The notes: generated by a model not told the origin, from the sequence alone. A DNA stretch of 64,000 nucleotides from Dioszegia crocea (GCA_001600615.1 BCKK01000003.1:214465-278464), one strand, 5' to 3'. Counted from the first letter of the stretch, positions 10,480 through 22,601 are shown. Program-made: numbers and translations.

Positions 10480-12238
10480 ATGGCCAAGTCCGACTCCTCG
10501 CGCATGAGGAGCGATTACGCACACCCATACTTAATTCATAATCGCGATCAAACTCAGTCATCCGTAAGTCGTCTGTCGCTTTTCCTTCCTTCTCTCTCTT
10601 CGCTGCTTTTCCTTCCAGTCTCGAGTCATAAGCTGACAATGGTAGCACGCAAAGCAGACGCAGCCTCAGATTCCTCAAGCCGGGGTGGACGTCCTCTATC
10701 ATACCCGATTTAACTTGGGAGTGATGGACGGTGTGGTGATTTACGTTCATCCATCACTCCGAGGTCTGAAAATGGTACTTCGTCTTCTAGAATCGGCTGG
10801 TGAGTCTCACGTTCCCCCTATACTATACAATGTACAAGCCGCTAATCAATCAGGAGCGCGGATCATTCACATCACCAACGACTTCCCCCTCGGACCTCCC
10901 ACCCCCACGCTTTCCCCCCTCGGACTTCAGACCCCCACACTTTCCGGCAGCCCCATCAAAGAGACCTACCTCCTCGTACTCATACCTCTCGAACCACCTT
11001 CTACCCATTCACACCATCTATCCAAATCCACTCTCCTCTCCACCTCACACGGGACACCCCAAGTCAGCGTGACATTTCTCGATACCCGCCTCGCCTTCCC
11101 TCTTGTGCGGCCATCCCACCATCCTCTCTTTCGCCCCTTATCGACCTCCCTACCCATCCTCAACTTCCCATACGCCCATCCTCTTATCCTAGGTCGAGGC
11201 TCAGCCCTACTCATAGCCTATCGATACTTTTGCGAAGCGGCAAAATACGGTCCTAGGGTTTATGACCAAAATCGGAATTTTCAAGGAACCGATAAGTCCT
11301 CGACGGGCAAGGTGGATTTGGTGGTGGTTACTCCAGGGAGCAAAGGGGGTTATTTCGATTTTGGGAATGATAAATTCTGGCATACCTTACCTGGGAAAAG
11401 AGCAGAAACGACGCCGTTTCAGGATTTGATGGATCTTGTGGAAAGGCGAGTGGCACCGGTGTTTGTGAAAGAAGGATGGCTTAGGCGGGTGGTTGAGACA
11501 GGTGTGACGTCAGGGATTGAGAATGGGGATGGGGAAGTGTTTTCGGTGGAAGAGATCCGAGAGGCGATATATGCTTATCGACCACGACCCTTACCTCGCA
11601 TGGTTTCGGCACCGGTATCTCGTTGGACAGGTCAACTTGACTATGCTTCTCCTCCTCCATCGTCTCGGCAGCCAGGCCAGCTCGGAGCAATGCGGACTGG
11701 GTACGATGTATTACCTCTCAAACCAAGTTTGCAGCCGGTGGAGATGGATCGGGCTCAGGATGAGGAGGTTACAGAGGGTGAGGGGTCACGGCTGGTTTGG
11801 CACTACATCGAAATCATCCTGGATCGGAATGCCGGAATGGCGATGAAGGACCTACTGGACATGCTCAAGGCCAAATTCCCGGATTCTGTAAGTTGCCTGC
11901 TTGTATACCGTGTTCAGCCTGGGTAAAGATCGATCAGCTTACAATACCAGGAACGGATCTTCAGCTTCGCATCAGCTGGCAGAACGATATGCGAATCCAC
12001 TCCGCTTATGCCTACGTCCGGAGATCGGCATGATGTCGTTTTGAAATTGGGTACAACGGTCTATAATGGCTTTTCGACCGTACATCTCTTTTCCCGCTGT
12101 CCTTCTGTGGTCATCCGATCTCTGCTGATATCTCAGGTGACAAGGTTTATTATGGACTCGTATCCTACGCTGAGCCAGCTGCAGATTATAGATTCGGAAG
12201 GCGAGTTGATGTTACTGAAGCGGGGTGAGGGCGAGTAG
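10480..12238 (+). CDS. BRCT-like domain protein, paralog B
   Basis: Exons 10480-10563, 10646-10799, 10854-11887, then an exon from about 11952 and a final exon ending with TAG at 12236-12238. Exon order, intron phases (0, 1, 0, 0) and many blocks match the 6520 gene: GVVIYVHPSLRGLKMVLRLL, YRYFCEAAKYGPRVYD, KVDLVVV, APVFVKEGWLRRVVE, VWHYIEIIL, VVLKLGTTVYNGFS. The pair is therefore paralogous. The N-terminus reads as a BRCT start and EGWLRRVV as its Trp motif. Unlike the first copy, the long basic disordered linker is missing, so the two have diverged in their probable nuclear-targeting and partner regions. The repeated segment PPTPTLSPLGLQTPTLS near residue 88 is a small internal repeat. The precise function is unknown. 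Confidence 0.7.
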
Positions 12239-13483
12239 GTTAACGGATGACAGTGCTAGCTAGGTTTTATGCAATTTCAAATCTGGATCAGTGGACGCTG
12301 ATACTCGCAAAAGTTGTATCGTGGGTCTTACCTTGGCACCACCGGACGGGCTCCTCGCCGTCTGGAGATGCGACCTGTCTGACCCCCTAATGGAGCAGCA
12401 AGACGAAAGGATGCCTTGATAGCCAGCTCGTACTCACAGTATGGCTACAATTTATTTACTTGTGAATGAACCTTCACCGGGAAGCCGCCAAAATCCACCT
12501 GCAATGATTCCGCTGATGGCATTTGCCACTTTTCACTAGTAGATGACAACAATACACATATGCAGGGACAAAAGGAGAACCCCGCCAAGGCCTTGACGGG
12601 TAAACCCGGTCCCTTTTACTCCGGACTCCGGGAGGTATTGCCTTTTGTAACGTCGCTTGGCGCATTGCGACGTCCCCTTCAAGTTCTTTCGAGGGAATCT
12701 TTCCGGGGAATATGCCTGGCAGGATTATGGTCCTTCTTCTGGCGCAGAGGGGACCGTTCCATTATCCACCGTTACTGTTCTCCTCCATCCCGTGTCCAAG
12801 GTTTTTGTCGAGTAGCGAAGTCCAGCGGTTGCGTGATCTATAGATTATCGTTTGACGAGTGGGCGATGTTCGATTTGTCGATGGCCGATACTATTGCCTG
12901 GGAGCACGATGGGGTGACATCCAGTTAGGCGGTATTCGGCGTTCTGTATTGCCGCAAAAGTGGCGTCGTCATGCTGTGCGAGCCTGAGGTTGGGTGGCAA
13001 ATCCGGCACGAGGCGTCCGGTGGATTCTCCAGTTGACGTATCGGAGTTGCTGATACACTCGCTTGAGCTCTTCCTCCCCTATCTCAAGGGGCCGCTGAAG
13101 AAAGGATACATAGCTGACGTCGGCTATTGATGGATATTGGTGTTTGTCCACGAGGTGACGTAGATATGTTGTGATACATGTCAGGTCTGCTAGCTATGGA
13201 GGTGTTGGAGAAAGGAGGTAGTGAGAGCCGGGCCATGCGGTGATACGCAGGCAGAGCAGCCCTGAATCGGAAATACAACTCATGGTGGAGCGCGCGCTCA
13301 GCAAATACATTGTAGCCTACCATCGTACGTACTTCTTGCCTCATCCACTCATATCTTTCATTGAATTCCCCTTCTCAAGCCACAACCTGTAAGCATTAGC
13401 TTACATATCCACGCTTACTATCTCAGTCTCCACCCAGTCGCCTTGTTAATCATCGATATCTGCAAACATCCATACACAACACT
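12239..13483. other. Intergenic, about 1.2 kb, no gene supported
   Basis: Several open frames of 60-120 codons occur on both strands, but none shows domain motifs, consistent codon use or clear splice sites. Confidence 0.4.
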
Positions 13484-13855
13484 ATGCCCGTATTCGACGA
13501 ATCTGCCGATCAGTACCACACTGACAGCTGTAGCTCAGCCAACACTTGCCCTCTGCTGAGACTCTTCTCAAAAGCTGGTCGTCTATACCTATGGCCGCCC
13601 AAATCCGACACCCAATCTGCTCCTGCCTCAAACTTGATCTACTTCACAGCTATCCCCCCTGACATGTGGGCCGAGATCACCAATCACAAGGGTCATCTAT
13701 ATGACACAGCGACCATCTCAGCATGCTCAATGGCTGCTGGCTTGGCGTCTGATCGTGGCAAGGTTTTCCGGGCCTGGTTGGAAGTGACACAGGAGAGATC
13801 TTCCATTGTCCACCAGATCTTGATGCGATTGACAACGGAAGTTACCGTCCTGTAG
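13484..13855 (+). CDS. Small single-exon protein of unknown function (family A)
   Basis: A 123-aa intronless protein. Its core NLIYFTAIPPDMWAEITN matches the core GMQVYIARPDVWTAVLD of the 39832 gene: a strand, then Pro-Asp-x-Trp, then a helix. This is the clearest pairwise match in the set and supports a dispersed family. A Cys-containing N-terminal segment (DSCSSANTCPLLRLF) precedes it and a helical C-terminus (VFRAWLEVTQE) follows. The stop codon lies inside the first copy of a 38-bp direct repeat. No TATA box was recognised. No function is assigned. Confidence 0.6.
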   Translation: MPVFDESADQYHTDSCSSANTCPLLRLFSKAGRLYLWPPKSDTQSAPASNLIYFTAIPPDMWAEITNHKGHLYDTATISACSMAAGLASDRGKVFRAWLEVTQERSSIVHQILMRLTTEVTVL

Positions 13856-13933
13856 CCCTTCAGCACTTGCTAGTATCAGAGTGATGCATGGCTTACCTGT
13901 AGCCCTTCAGCACTTGCTAGTATCAGAGTGATG
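13849..13933 (+). repeat. Two-copy direct repeat (38 bp, period 47)
   Basis: Identical 38-bp units at 13849-13886 and 13896-13933, starting CCTGTAGCCC and ending AGAGTGATG. The first copy overlaps the last codons and TAG of the 13484 gene. Confidence 0.9.
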
Positions 13934-14515
13934 AAGGGAACAGGCAGACTGGCTAACTAGCTATATAGGGGCAGTGGCGCTAAACTACGTGTTACGTAAA
14001 CTATCTGACGATTGACGAAGAGCAAGCGGCTGCAGCTTCGGTCATGGCGCAAACTCAGTCGACGAATTCCTCGAATGCGGTCTGGTATTGGCATGAGCTA
14101 CGCCTATCACTCATCGAGTCGGGCCGGGTACATACGCAGCTGCGATACGAGTATCGCAGCATCCTCATAGATTTCCTCAATGCACTGCTTGGCGGACTCC
14201 TCTGTTAGTTGAAGTTGAGTTCTAAACCATAAAACAGCAATTCCCAGACATACACTATGATGAACAGCTCCATATTCATGGCCTAGTCTAAAATCGTTAC
14301 GCGTTCGAGATGGTATCAACAAATCCAAATAGAGATACAGTACACTCCTTCTTCCATTCCCCCCCTATTGTCCTCTTCCTCCTTATGATTCTACTCCCTG
14401 TTGACAAACCCTCAGTCACGAATCCCCCTACCACATGCTGATAAGCCCTTCACCCAACCTCGTCCTCTAATCCCGAAAGCATATCCGCCTCCAATCTCCA
14501 TCTCCCCAAACTCAA
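13934..14515. other. Intergenic and 3' region of the ADAM gene
   Basis: Nothing coding is supported; the segment nearest 14515 is probably the 3' UTR of the minus-strand metalloprotease. Confidence 0.4.
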
Positions 14516-17500
14516 TCATCGATAATAAGCCCCCTGATGCGCATGATTCGGCCCATTATAAGCCGAATCATCGACCCATCCATGACCTCCTTGCCCTTGT
14601 CCCTGGCCCTGGCCATACCCCTGACCTCCACTCGGCGGGGGCGGGTTCCCCGAATAAGCCCAACTATGTTCATTACCCCCACCCTGCTGCTGGCCATACC
14701 CATACGGCTCCGCAGCTCCAGTCATGGGTGTACTTGAGTTCACAGATCCCGAATGTCTACCTTGAGCCGGAGGTGGTGGGGCCAGTGTACCATTGGCTGA
14801 CGGAGCGCCAGAATGGCGCATGGGTGGAGGAGGGAGTGGACCGCGATTCCGATTCCGGTTACGGGGTTGTTTGCGTGCAGCGGGGGAACTGGAGCAACAT
14901 CGGAATATGGCGCGGATTAGGAAGAAGAGGATGGCTAGGATCTGGGGATGTTAGCGGGAGGACTAGATTAAGGGGGAATTGATTGTGGATGGAGTTGGGA
15001 GCCAGAGGGAGGTGAGATGTGAGAAGTAAACTTACAATGAGAGAAACCACAATTGTAATTGGGATGGAATATTGAAGGTTTTGCGTAAAGAGCGCTTGGA
15101 ATCTTTGTTGCCAAGGTCCTGATTGACAGGTTGAGTTATAGCATGATCCGCCATATCCACATGGCGAACCATCAATGAGTGGAGTTTGGAGGGTGATGCA
15201 GGTGTTTCTGGCGAGTCAGCACTTGGGCTTTGGATGGACAGCCTTAATAGAATCTGGATGCAACCCCTCTATCACCTTCCATCTAGGTCCTATCTCCCGT
15301 TCCATTTCTCAAACCAGTACGCCACAAAGCAGAAAAGGAACTTACGATGAATTGGGATCCCGACAACTAACCACACAACTCGTATCCGCCCTCTGTCCAC
15401 AACTTTGCGTAAAGTTATAGTTCGCATCACCAGAGTTTTGACATTGTTGGTTCAAACTGGTACACCGTCCCGTCGCACAGGCTAGGCCGTCCCCACCGCA
15501 AGATTCACCGTTGGACCTGTACTGGTCGGTGGGACAAGTCGCGTTACGCCCGGTGCAGAATTCGGCATAGTCGCATCGGTCGTCCAAGGATGGTCGACAC
15601 ATGGTGCCGTTGTTTGCGAATTGGCATGAGCCAGTGCAGCAGGCGGAGTTTGTGGGGTCGCAGACTGCTCCGGTGCGGAAGCGGCAGGCTGGGGATTAGC
15701 GCGGGTCATGGATAGGCGATGATGATGAGTTGGCAGATATGATAACAGGCAGGGCTGAAGGGAAAGAAAGAGGATGGACTTACTGGCTGGATCACAACAT
15801 GCTGATGTGCTGTTGAATCCTGGATCACACTGTTCTCCCGGATCCACAATCCCATCTATCCATCAGCGCTGACTCTGATGAGGGCAGGTTGTAACTCACT
15901 ACCACACTGCTGCAGACTGATTGTGGTCTGACCACCTGGAGTCTGGAAACAGCTAGTCTGAATCGACCTCGTGCCAATATTCGAACCTGATCTCAGCTCT
16001 GATGTCAGACTTCAAAACTTACAGATGTTCCCAATAGTACAAGGCGAGAATGCAGTCTCCACACTGGACGTAGTGGGATTCATAATGAATCGTCCGCTCG
16101 CACTACAGCTCGTGGTTGAAAAGGGACAGCAGTTCCCACTGAGGGAGCAGGTCGAAGTACAATCGTGGATCGCTCCAAATCTTTGCATCAGCCCCCGTCT
16201 AAATGGATAGACTCACCCATGCCCAATTTCATGTGCGACGAGTGACCATTCAGTCTGAAGAGCTGTCGAAACTCCGGTACCGGAGACGAATGATCCCGAT
16301 TGGCGATTTGAGCCCGTTTGACAGACTGTTCCTAGCCATGCTACGCCGACTTCTTGGTCCTATCTATCAGTGATGACCAATGATCTGGACTCACCCTTGC
16401 ACAGGCACTCATCAAATGCCATAATCCAATTCCATCCCCACTCCGTCCGCCTCGCCATTGACTAAACCTGCTCAATCGCTCATCCAGACTTATCCCTGAC
16501 GAGCACCCCACATTCCACGTCGCATCTGACGGCGCCGTACTGGGACATGTCTCATTTTGAACGACCAGCTCGGTGATCCCCAGCGAAATCTGGAATGTCG
16601 ATCGGTAAAGCGCCGAGACTTCGTTCATGACTTTGAGAATCTGTGTCCGAGCTGCCGCACCGCCATTATACGTCTGGACGTAGTTGCAGTCTAGGGCAAA
16701 GCCCATATAGACAACCTGCTGCGATGTCGGACAGCCCGTAGTTGACCCGATGGAATTGATGTAGTTGGACGAAGGGCTCATACCGCCTCCAGCACCCGTA
16801 TCTGCGTCTGACCGTCGGATGACTGCAAAGGGGTCGTCGAGAGGTGTAAACAGGTCATTATGGCGATTTTGCCAGATGGGATGTGACATGTTTTGGTTAT
16901 AGGGATGATGATCGTGGGAGCATGAAACCGCCTCGGGTTCGACATCGTGATATCGGTCGGATTCCCGGAAAATAACCATCGGGCCATGATTGTCGAGCAA
17001 TACCTCGTCAGGCCCTCGAACAAGGAGGTAATTCTCACTCGTCTTGACGTGATAGGTCACCCCGTCCATGTTGAATGACCCCTCGACAAGAGGTTCGTCA
17101 CCGTCTACACCAGTGTGCAAGACCATTATCGCCGCCGTTCCTCGAACACCTTTCCCACTGTTCATCTTGGCCGTCTCTTCCGCCTTGATCCGCCCGATGA
17201 ATCGCTCGTCGATCACCTCGCCATGATACAGCCTGTAATCCTCCGCCCGTAAACGCCCAGTCGGGATACCGTCCGTGCGGATGAAAGCATCCGGGTGAAA
17301 GAGATGGTCGCTCGGTCGAAGCAGGAGGTGTGCGGGGGAGTCAGAATCAGGGATAGTGAGAGTCAGATGTATGGTATCACTATGGCGTAAGTCGGAGGGG
17401 GGCGGTGGTGGTGGATGAAAAGACCGAGGACGCGAGAGGGGATTGTTAGGTATGCGCGGGAGGATATTTAGGGTTGAGCGAGGTGTATGTAGCCTCCGAA

Positions 17501-17681
17501 CAGGTGGCGGTCTAGGTGATCGGGCTAGATACTCAGCACAGCTTTAGCTTCGGTCAAACTCACCATCTACTCCAGTGACCAGGGCTAGGGCAGCAAGCAA
17601 AAGCAGACCCTTGAGCGCTATGACAAATGGAATTTGCCGCCTCTTTCCAGACCGCGACGCCTCTGATATTATGTTCCGCAT
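14516..17681 (-). CDS. ADAM-type zinc metalloprotease with disintegrin region and transmembrane anchor
   Basis: Multi-exon. The start is the ATG at 17681 (MRNIISEASRSGKRRQ), followed by a hydrophobic signal/anchor VIALKGLLLLAALALV. A prodomain-like region follows, then the catalytic domain. The zinc site HEIGHGFGAIHDC spans an intron near 16216 and keeps all three His, the Glu, and the Gly and Asp of the metzincin signature. IMNPTTS after it is in the position of the Met-turn. A Cys-rich disintegrin-like region follows (GIVDPGEQCDPG, DRCDYAEFCTG), then a predicted transmembrane helix near 15050-14900. The cytoplasmic tail is rich in Pro, Gly and Gln and contains (GQ)n. The protein would cleave extracellular or cell-wall substrates at the cell surface. 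Fungal ADAMs with this order are known; the substrate is unknown. All active-site residues are present, so it should be active. Confidence 0.88.
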
Positions 17682-18987
17682 CTTTATGGCGGAACTCAAG
17701 GCCGATGGAAGAGAGGGATAGATGCAAGCTGCGAGACCTGCTGTGCTGATCCCAGAATAACGATGGCTAGGGGCGACGTTTGCGGGATGACAAAGGACTG
17801 CGATTTTTCGGGCCCCTTTGGGCTGTGTGCCTTGACGACGATGTTTCAGACCGTCAACCGTCGTTCACGTCCGATTTTCAACGTTTGTCTGGTAGTTTCG
17901 ATCTGACTACCGAGTACAGAGTGGATCTGTGCTGTATGTATAGACGACAGATGTCGATGATGCATGGAGATGGGTGCGGTGGAAAACTGCGCATACTAGG
18001 CGGTGCAAGGTGAGTTACGTACACGCTTGGCCTTGGCACAAATTGGGCATACCCCGCCATCGATCTCTTCCTCCACTTGCCTCCACATCCACCTCGTCTC
18101 TCGTCTCACGCCCTTGATAAGCTGGTCAGCTCTCTTGGCAAGATCGCAACTCGCAGCGAAGAGAGGGTAAAGCGGCCGCCGCCTCGACCGACTTGTAAGG
18201 AATGCCAAGTCGCGTCGGGCTCAGATCGGAATTTACCACCTCGGCCTGTACGCCCGACTGACTATTCAGCTGTTGTTCCAGGATCTGTACGTCTCACACC
18301 GCCCACCATCTGTAAGGGAATCTTCTGCATGAGATAGCACAGCGATTGGTGTTTGGCCCGGGATAAGCTCAAACTAACCTGACTAAAGCGTTCGAACGCT
18401 CGATTCACAGGCGTTGAAGTTGTTCGATTCGGGGATCGGCCCTGCGTTGCGCGAAGCAGGAACTGCCCGGTGAGGACTTTTTCGTCCATACTGATCACTC
18501 ATCTGCAGCTCTTCAGTTATACTGAAAGCCCTTTGGACTCGCAAGACGTGCTTCATTGGCCGGGCGACGTGTAGAACACATTGCAATTGTCCCTCTGTTG
18601 TACCACAGCCCCTTGAGAACCCCTGACGAGCTACTGCACTGACTACTCTGTTGCCTGCTTCTCAACGAAGGCTAGGCAGGGTCCAAACCCTGGTTGGCTG
18701 TCTCAGCCCCTTATTGCGTGCTTGTGCGTGCGCGTGGATATCCTTTCAGCAAGGTAGCCCGCGCTCAAAGAGGTTTGCGTCCGGGTCACGTACAGGCGGG
18801 TTTCCTCCACCTCTTGCTTCTCTTCATCGCTTTTGGTGAGTTCTACTTGTACGTATACTTAACCACTGACTTCACAGTTCACACCATCTTCAGGCCAGAA
18901 GTCTGTAGTGTTTCACCCCTCAACCGATCTCAAACACTGCACAAGACCCGTTACATCACCATTTCCTCGTCTGGCCGCCGCCCCAAC
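17682..18987. other. Intergenic, about 1.3 kb, with a possible small minus-strand gene
   Basis: A minus-strand ATG at 18489 opens MDEKVLTGQFLLRATQG, followed by GT...AG-bounded segments such as DQLIKGVRRETRWMWRQVEE (about 18130-18060). The pieces look like a spliced coiled-coil protein, but I could not join them in one frame, so no CDS is called. Confidence 0.25.
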
Positions 18988-19907
18988 ATGCCTGACTCAA
19001 GCTCCACCTCTTTTCCTGCACCCGAAGAGCAGAATGCCAGCTTCAAAGATTGGGTCAATACTCGGATCAAATTTGCGAACAAGACGCACGGCAATCACGA
19101 CAACGACACGGCCAACCGCGAAGCGCTTCGATCTTGGCTTCGGCTACGCCACACAGGCTACAATCTCAATCTGAACGACGTCTGCGACCAGCTCGCCACT
19201 CAGGGCGTCTATATCCAGCCAGACATCGCGCTCAAATACATCGACGCCATCCCCTTCGGCCCTGACGCTTCGACGGAGGAACTGCAAGAGCGACTGACGG
19301 ACCCATCGCGGACATTCGAGAATCATTTCACTCACGCCCTGAAGAACCTCGAGGATCATGAGGCTGTTACGAACTTCTTCGAATACCGAACCAACTTCGC
19401 TCTGTCGGCTTTGTATGAGAACTCCGCTTTGCGCTCCGAGTACTGCAACTCTGGAGCTCAAGGCAGGCTCCACCACCGCAGCTTGACCGCACTCAGTGCC
19501 CTCCAAGATAGCATTCGATTGAATCAACCATGCGTCAACGATCCCAGTCGGCAATTGACGGGATTGCTGGACCCGAGCAAAGCCTCCAAATGGTTCAATT
19601 TCCTTCATCCATTGTTCCGTTACCATCATCAGCACAGCTTTGTGGCGATCAATCCTGCAGTTCAAGATCTGTTGACGACGGCGCGCGACGTCGACCGCCT
19701 TGTGAGTGAGCACAGATTGCTCTTGGCGCACCTCTTGCACTCAAGGCTGACAACGCAGCATCTTTCGGGAGAGATCACTTCACTGGATCCCTTCACCGTC
19801 GACACGTACGGTAAGTATCGTTCATGTTTATCAGGCGCTGCACCTTCTGAAGTAAAGCTGAACTTTCTGTAGCTTTCACAAATTTCAGGGAGGGCTCTCA
19901 GCGGTAG
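18988..19907 (+). CDS. Helical protein of unknown function (family B candidate)
   Basis: Exon 1 is 18988-19810. The donor is GTAAGT and the acceptor is probably at about 19872, giving a short last exon ending at TAG 19905-19907. The ATG at 18988 (MPDSSSTS) is chosen because the upstream open frame is low-quality leader. The product is about 285 aa and looks almost wholly helical. NLNDVCDQLATQGVYIQPDI resembles VSESVARKLVEHGLGVTSAF of the 30536 gene, and NSALRSEYCNSG resembles NPSTLGADYCETH of the 21609 gene. This suggests a diverged paralogous set. A shorter alternative last exon, using the AG at 19888, cannot be excluded. No known domain was recognised. Confidence 0.6.
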
Positions 19908-20399
19908 CTAGATGGTGGAATCGTTCGACAGGATCTGAGCTTCGTACCTTCCGAACCTCTCAATTCTTCTGCTCTTCCGCTTCATATCGTCGATGAATAT
20001 CCTTTTGCGGTATGTGGAGCGAGTAGTGTGGTTCCCCAGCTTTATCTGTGCTGAAGTTGCGGCGCGTTTCAAGAGACAGTCAGACAAGTCTCCTCAATGG
20101 CCCACGTTAGCCGCAGCGGACATTCGCGACCGGGCTCAACAGAGTATTGCATACCGATTACTCCTCGGGTCCTGTCAAATACACTCAGGTCTTCAATCTC
20201 TCCGCCCGGGGTTGCAACTCCACTATTGCTACAAGTTGTCGTTATGGTCGTGATATGAGCGTTCAAGGCGTACAATGCTCGGACTGGACAAAGTCAGCTG
20301 ATGGCTCAAGACCACGTATCATACTCTATAACCCCAACACCATGACCCGTCCGCACACATCGTGGACTCACATTTTCTCCCCCTCATGATACTTTGCTC
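19908..20399. other. Intergenic, about 490 bp
   Basis: No feature recognised. Confidence 0.4.
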
Positions 20400-20675
20400 T
20401 CACCACCCTGAGGCTATTCCCGATCCAGTTCCAATCCCAGTTCCCCTATCCGCCGATCCCACCTGCGCCTGAGTGTAACTCCTGTTGGACATTCCCCTCG
20501 TAGAACCGATTATGGCTGCATTGGTCGCTGCAGACATGGGAGAGGATGGCTTCAAGGCCGATCCGAGAGGTTTGAGACAACTTGTAGAAGGTCTCGATAG
20601 GGTAGCTACGGCCGGACGGGAAGAGAGGACGCGGGTGGAAGAGAGGGCTGTCCGGGTTGGGGAAGTGATTGACAT
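20400..20675 (-). CDS. Small basic Ser/Arg-rich protein, possibly mitochondrial
   Basis: A 91-aa single-exon frame on the minus strand. The first 40 residues contain several Arg and many Ser/Thr/Ala and no acidic residue (TRTALSSTRVLSSRPAVATL), as in a mitochondrial targeting peptide. The C-terminus is Gly/Ser-rich. No family was recognised, and being short and low in complexity it could be a chance frame. Confidence 0.35.
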   Translation of the reverse strand: MSITSPTRTALSSTRVLSSRPAVATLSRPSTSCLKPLGSALKPSSPMSAATNAAIIGSTRGMSNRSYTQAQVGSADRGTGIGTGSGIASGW

Positions 20676-21608
20676 TTTTGGTGTGCGCGTGACGTCGGGT
20701 ACGATATAGCTTGGGCTGTTGAGGGATGCCTAGAGCCTAGATGGATGGTACTGAAGGGGAGGACTGTGGGATTATGGGAGTCGATGGATGGAGGGGAAGG
20801 GGAGGAAATTTCGGGCAGGGGAGTGAAGTGGAGTCCCCGCCAGGGCCCAGATCGCGAGGTGACGTATTTTGCTTTCCCCCACTTTCAGGCACCGTTCCTG
20901 GATGTTGCCCCACTTTGAATGGCGACGAGTGGCGACAAGCTTGTGCCACATTGACAATCGAGACGTATCTCTATGCGAGTATGCATATATTACCTCAATT
21001 ACCCAGCAAGTCGGACCAGTCTACAATTTCAAGGTCGATTTCTACTAGACTTAGCTAAGTTAGCTTACATGCAAATTGGGACGGGTGGCGAATACGTTGC
21101 GTGGCCTCGGGGTCGGGCGTCGGCTGCCAGCCAGTCCTTTCACCGAGTTTACCTCTGGAATTTTCGACCTTTCGCGTCAGATACCCTCAGAAAAAGAGCC
21201 GGGGTGGCCGGATGATACGTGAAAACTCCACGGAGGGTGTGTGAAGGAGTAAAACCTCCGTTGTGCGTCTATCCGCAGAGTACAGCCGCCTGCATTTGGC
21301 GCCCACAAAGCGTTTCTGTCGTCACTCCCCTCCGAATTTCCAGGAGGTATGGCATGCTTTGACCGTTCCCTTCATTGACGGAGTGGTTTTTGGTCCCGTG
21401 GGTACCCGACAGCGGTGGCGAGGGGTATAAGAAGGGGGAAACTCAGGTACAATTCCTGCACCATCCCTCTATCACCCTTCCTTATCTGGTGATCTCTAGC
21501 CCGTATCATACACTCCCAAAGACACCTCAGTCCTTATTCACGCGCTCTTGACCATTCCTTCCAATCAATTCGACTCACCCAATCCGCTTTGCGACAATTC
21601 ACGGCACG
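20676..21608. other. Intergenic; promoter of the 21609 gene
   Basis: No gene seen. A TATAAG box lies at 21426, 183 bp before the ATG. Confidence 0.45.
21426..21431 (+). promoter_or_regulatory. TATA-like box of the 21609 gene
   Basis: TATAAG in the context GGGGTATAAGAAGG, 183 bp upstream of the start codon. Confidence 0.4.
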
Positions 21609-22601
21609 ATGGACTCTCAATACGGAAACGGCGAGCCGGAAGTTGAACCTCGGCCAGATTACGGTAGGTCTCAGGTCTATCTTCCGCCTAAACTGATCGC
21701 AGTTGAAGCTAATGGTCAAAAAGCAGGATCAGAGTCGCTACCCATTGCTCCTGGCACGAGCTCGGCCACTGCCGACACCGCCGGCCCCGTCTGGAACCAG
21801 AATCTACCTGCGGTTCAAGACCTCAAACAAAACGCGAAGGATGTGTTCCTGAAGAATGGCAGAGTGTATGGTGCGGAATCTGAATTATACCTCCAAGATC
21901 TCATCACATCTGATCTTCACGCTCGGCATGTCCTTCGCACTGTCATCAGAACTTTCCCGTCATTTGCAGAGATGAGGCAGTTCACGGGAATTGAGTCCAG
22001 AACGATGGCTCAGCTGCTGAGAAGGAACCCGTCCACTCTTGGAGCCGACTACTGCGAGACCCATCCAGCAGACAATCTGCTGGTGCCGGAGTTACAGTTC
22101 CTGAGGCTGGCCGAAAAAATGCTCTGGAGACAAGACTTCGACGTTCAAAGCATCTATACCTGGTGGGGTGGTAATACCGATGACGATCGCAAGGCCGCCA
22201 GGCAGTATTTCTCGAAGAAACTACTCTCGCAGCTCGACCCGCAATATCGCCCGTTTCTGCGCACCTCAACGGCGTGGCTGACTTACAAGACAGAGGCGGG
22301 AAAAGAATTGACCGACAAGTTGCCAGGCTGGTATCTTACGAACTCTGTCGCGCGTGATGATGTGGGTTTTATTTTACGGCTCTGATCCCATCGTGAGTTG
22401 CACACATCTGACGCTCTCAGGATCAGGCGGGTTCCTTGCTTTGCATGGACGGTGGTCTCCCCTGGGCAACCTGTAAGTTTGATCTAGGATTCTAGTGTCA
22501 TCCCGGCCCACAAGACCAGTCCGCTAATTCTTATGCCAGACATCAAGGGAGTCTTGACGCCGGGAGTCCTAACCGCTGATTCCGGAATTTCATCGCTCTA
22601 G
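21609..22601 (+). CDS. Helical protein of unknown function (family B)
   Basis: Three exons: 21609-22361, 22421-22472 and 22540-22601. Phases are 0 and 1; the branch/acceptor signals are CTGACGCTCTCAG and CTAATTCTTATGCCAG. The last two exons add DQAGSLLCMDGGLPWAT and YIKGVLTPGVLTADSGISSL, giving about 288 aa. Without splicing the frame would stop at 22385. Exon 1 is exactly 251 codons, the same as exon 1 of the 30536 gene, and both introns are phase 0. LLRRNPSTLGADYCETHP (residues about 136-153) parallels LLRWNPGPQKSFITHHP there. The protein is mainly helical, with no membrane segment or signal peptide. The function is unknown; the TATA box suggests a regulated rather than constitutive gene. 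Confidence 0.65.

Noticed and set aside
12560..12928. 122-codon open frame
   Set aside because: No motif, no splice context and uneven composition; probably chance.
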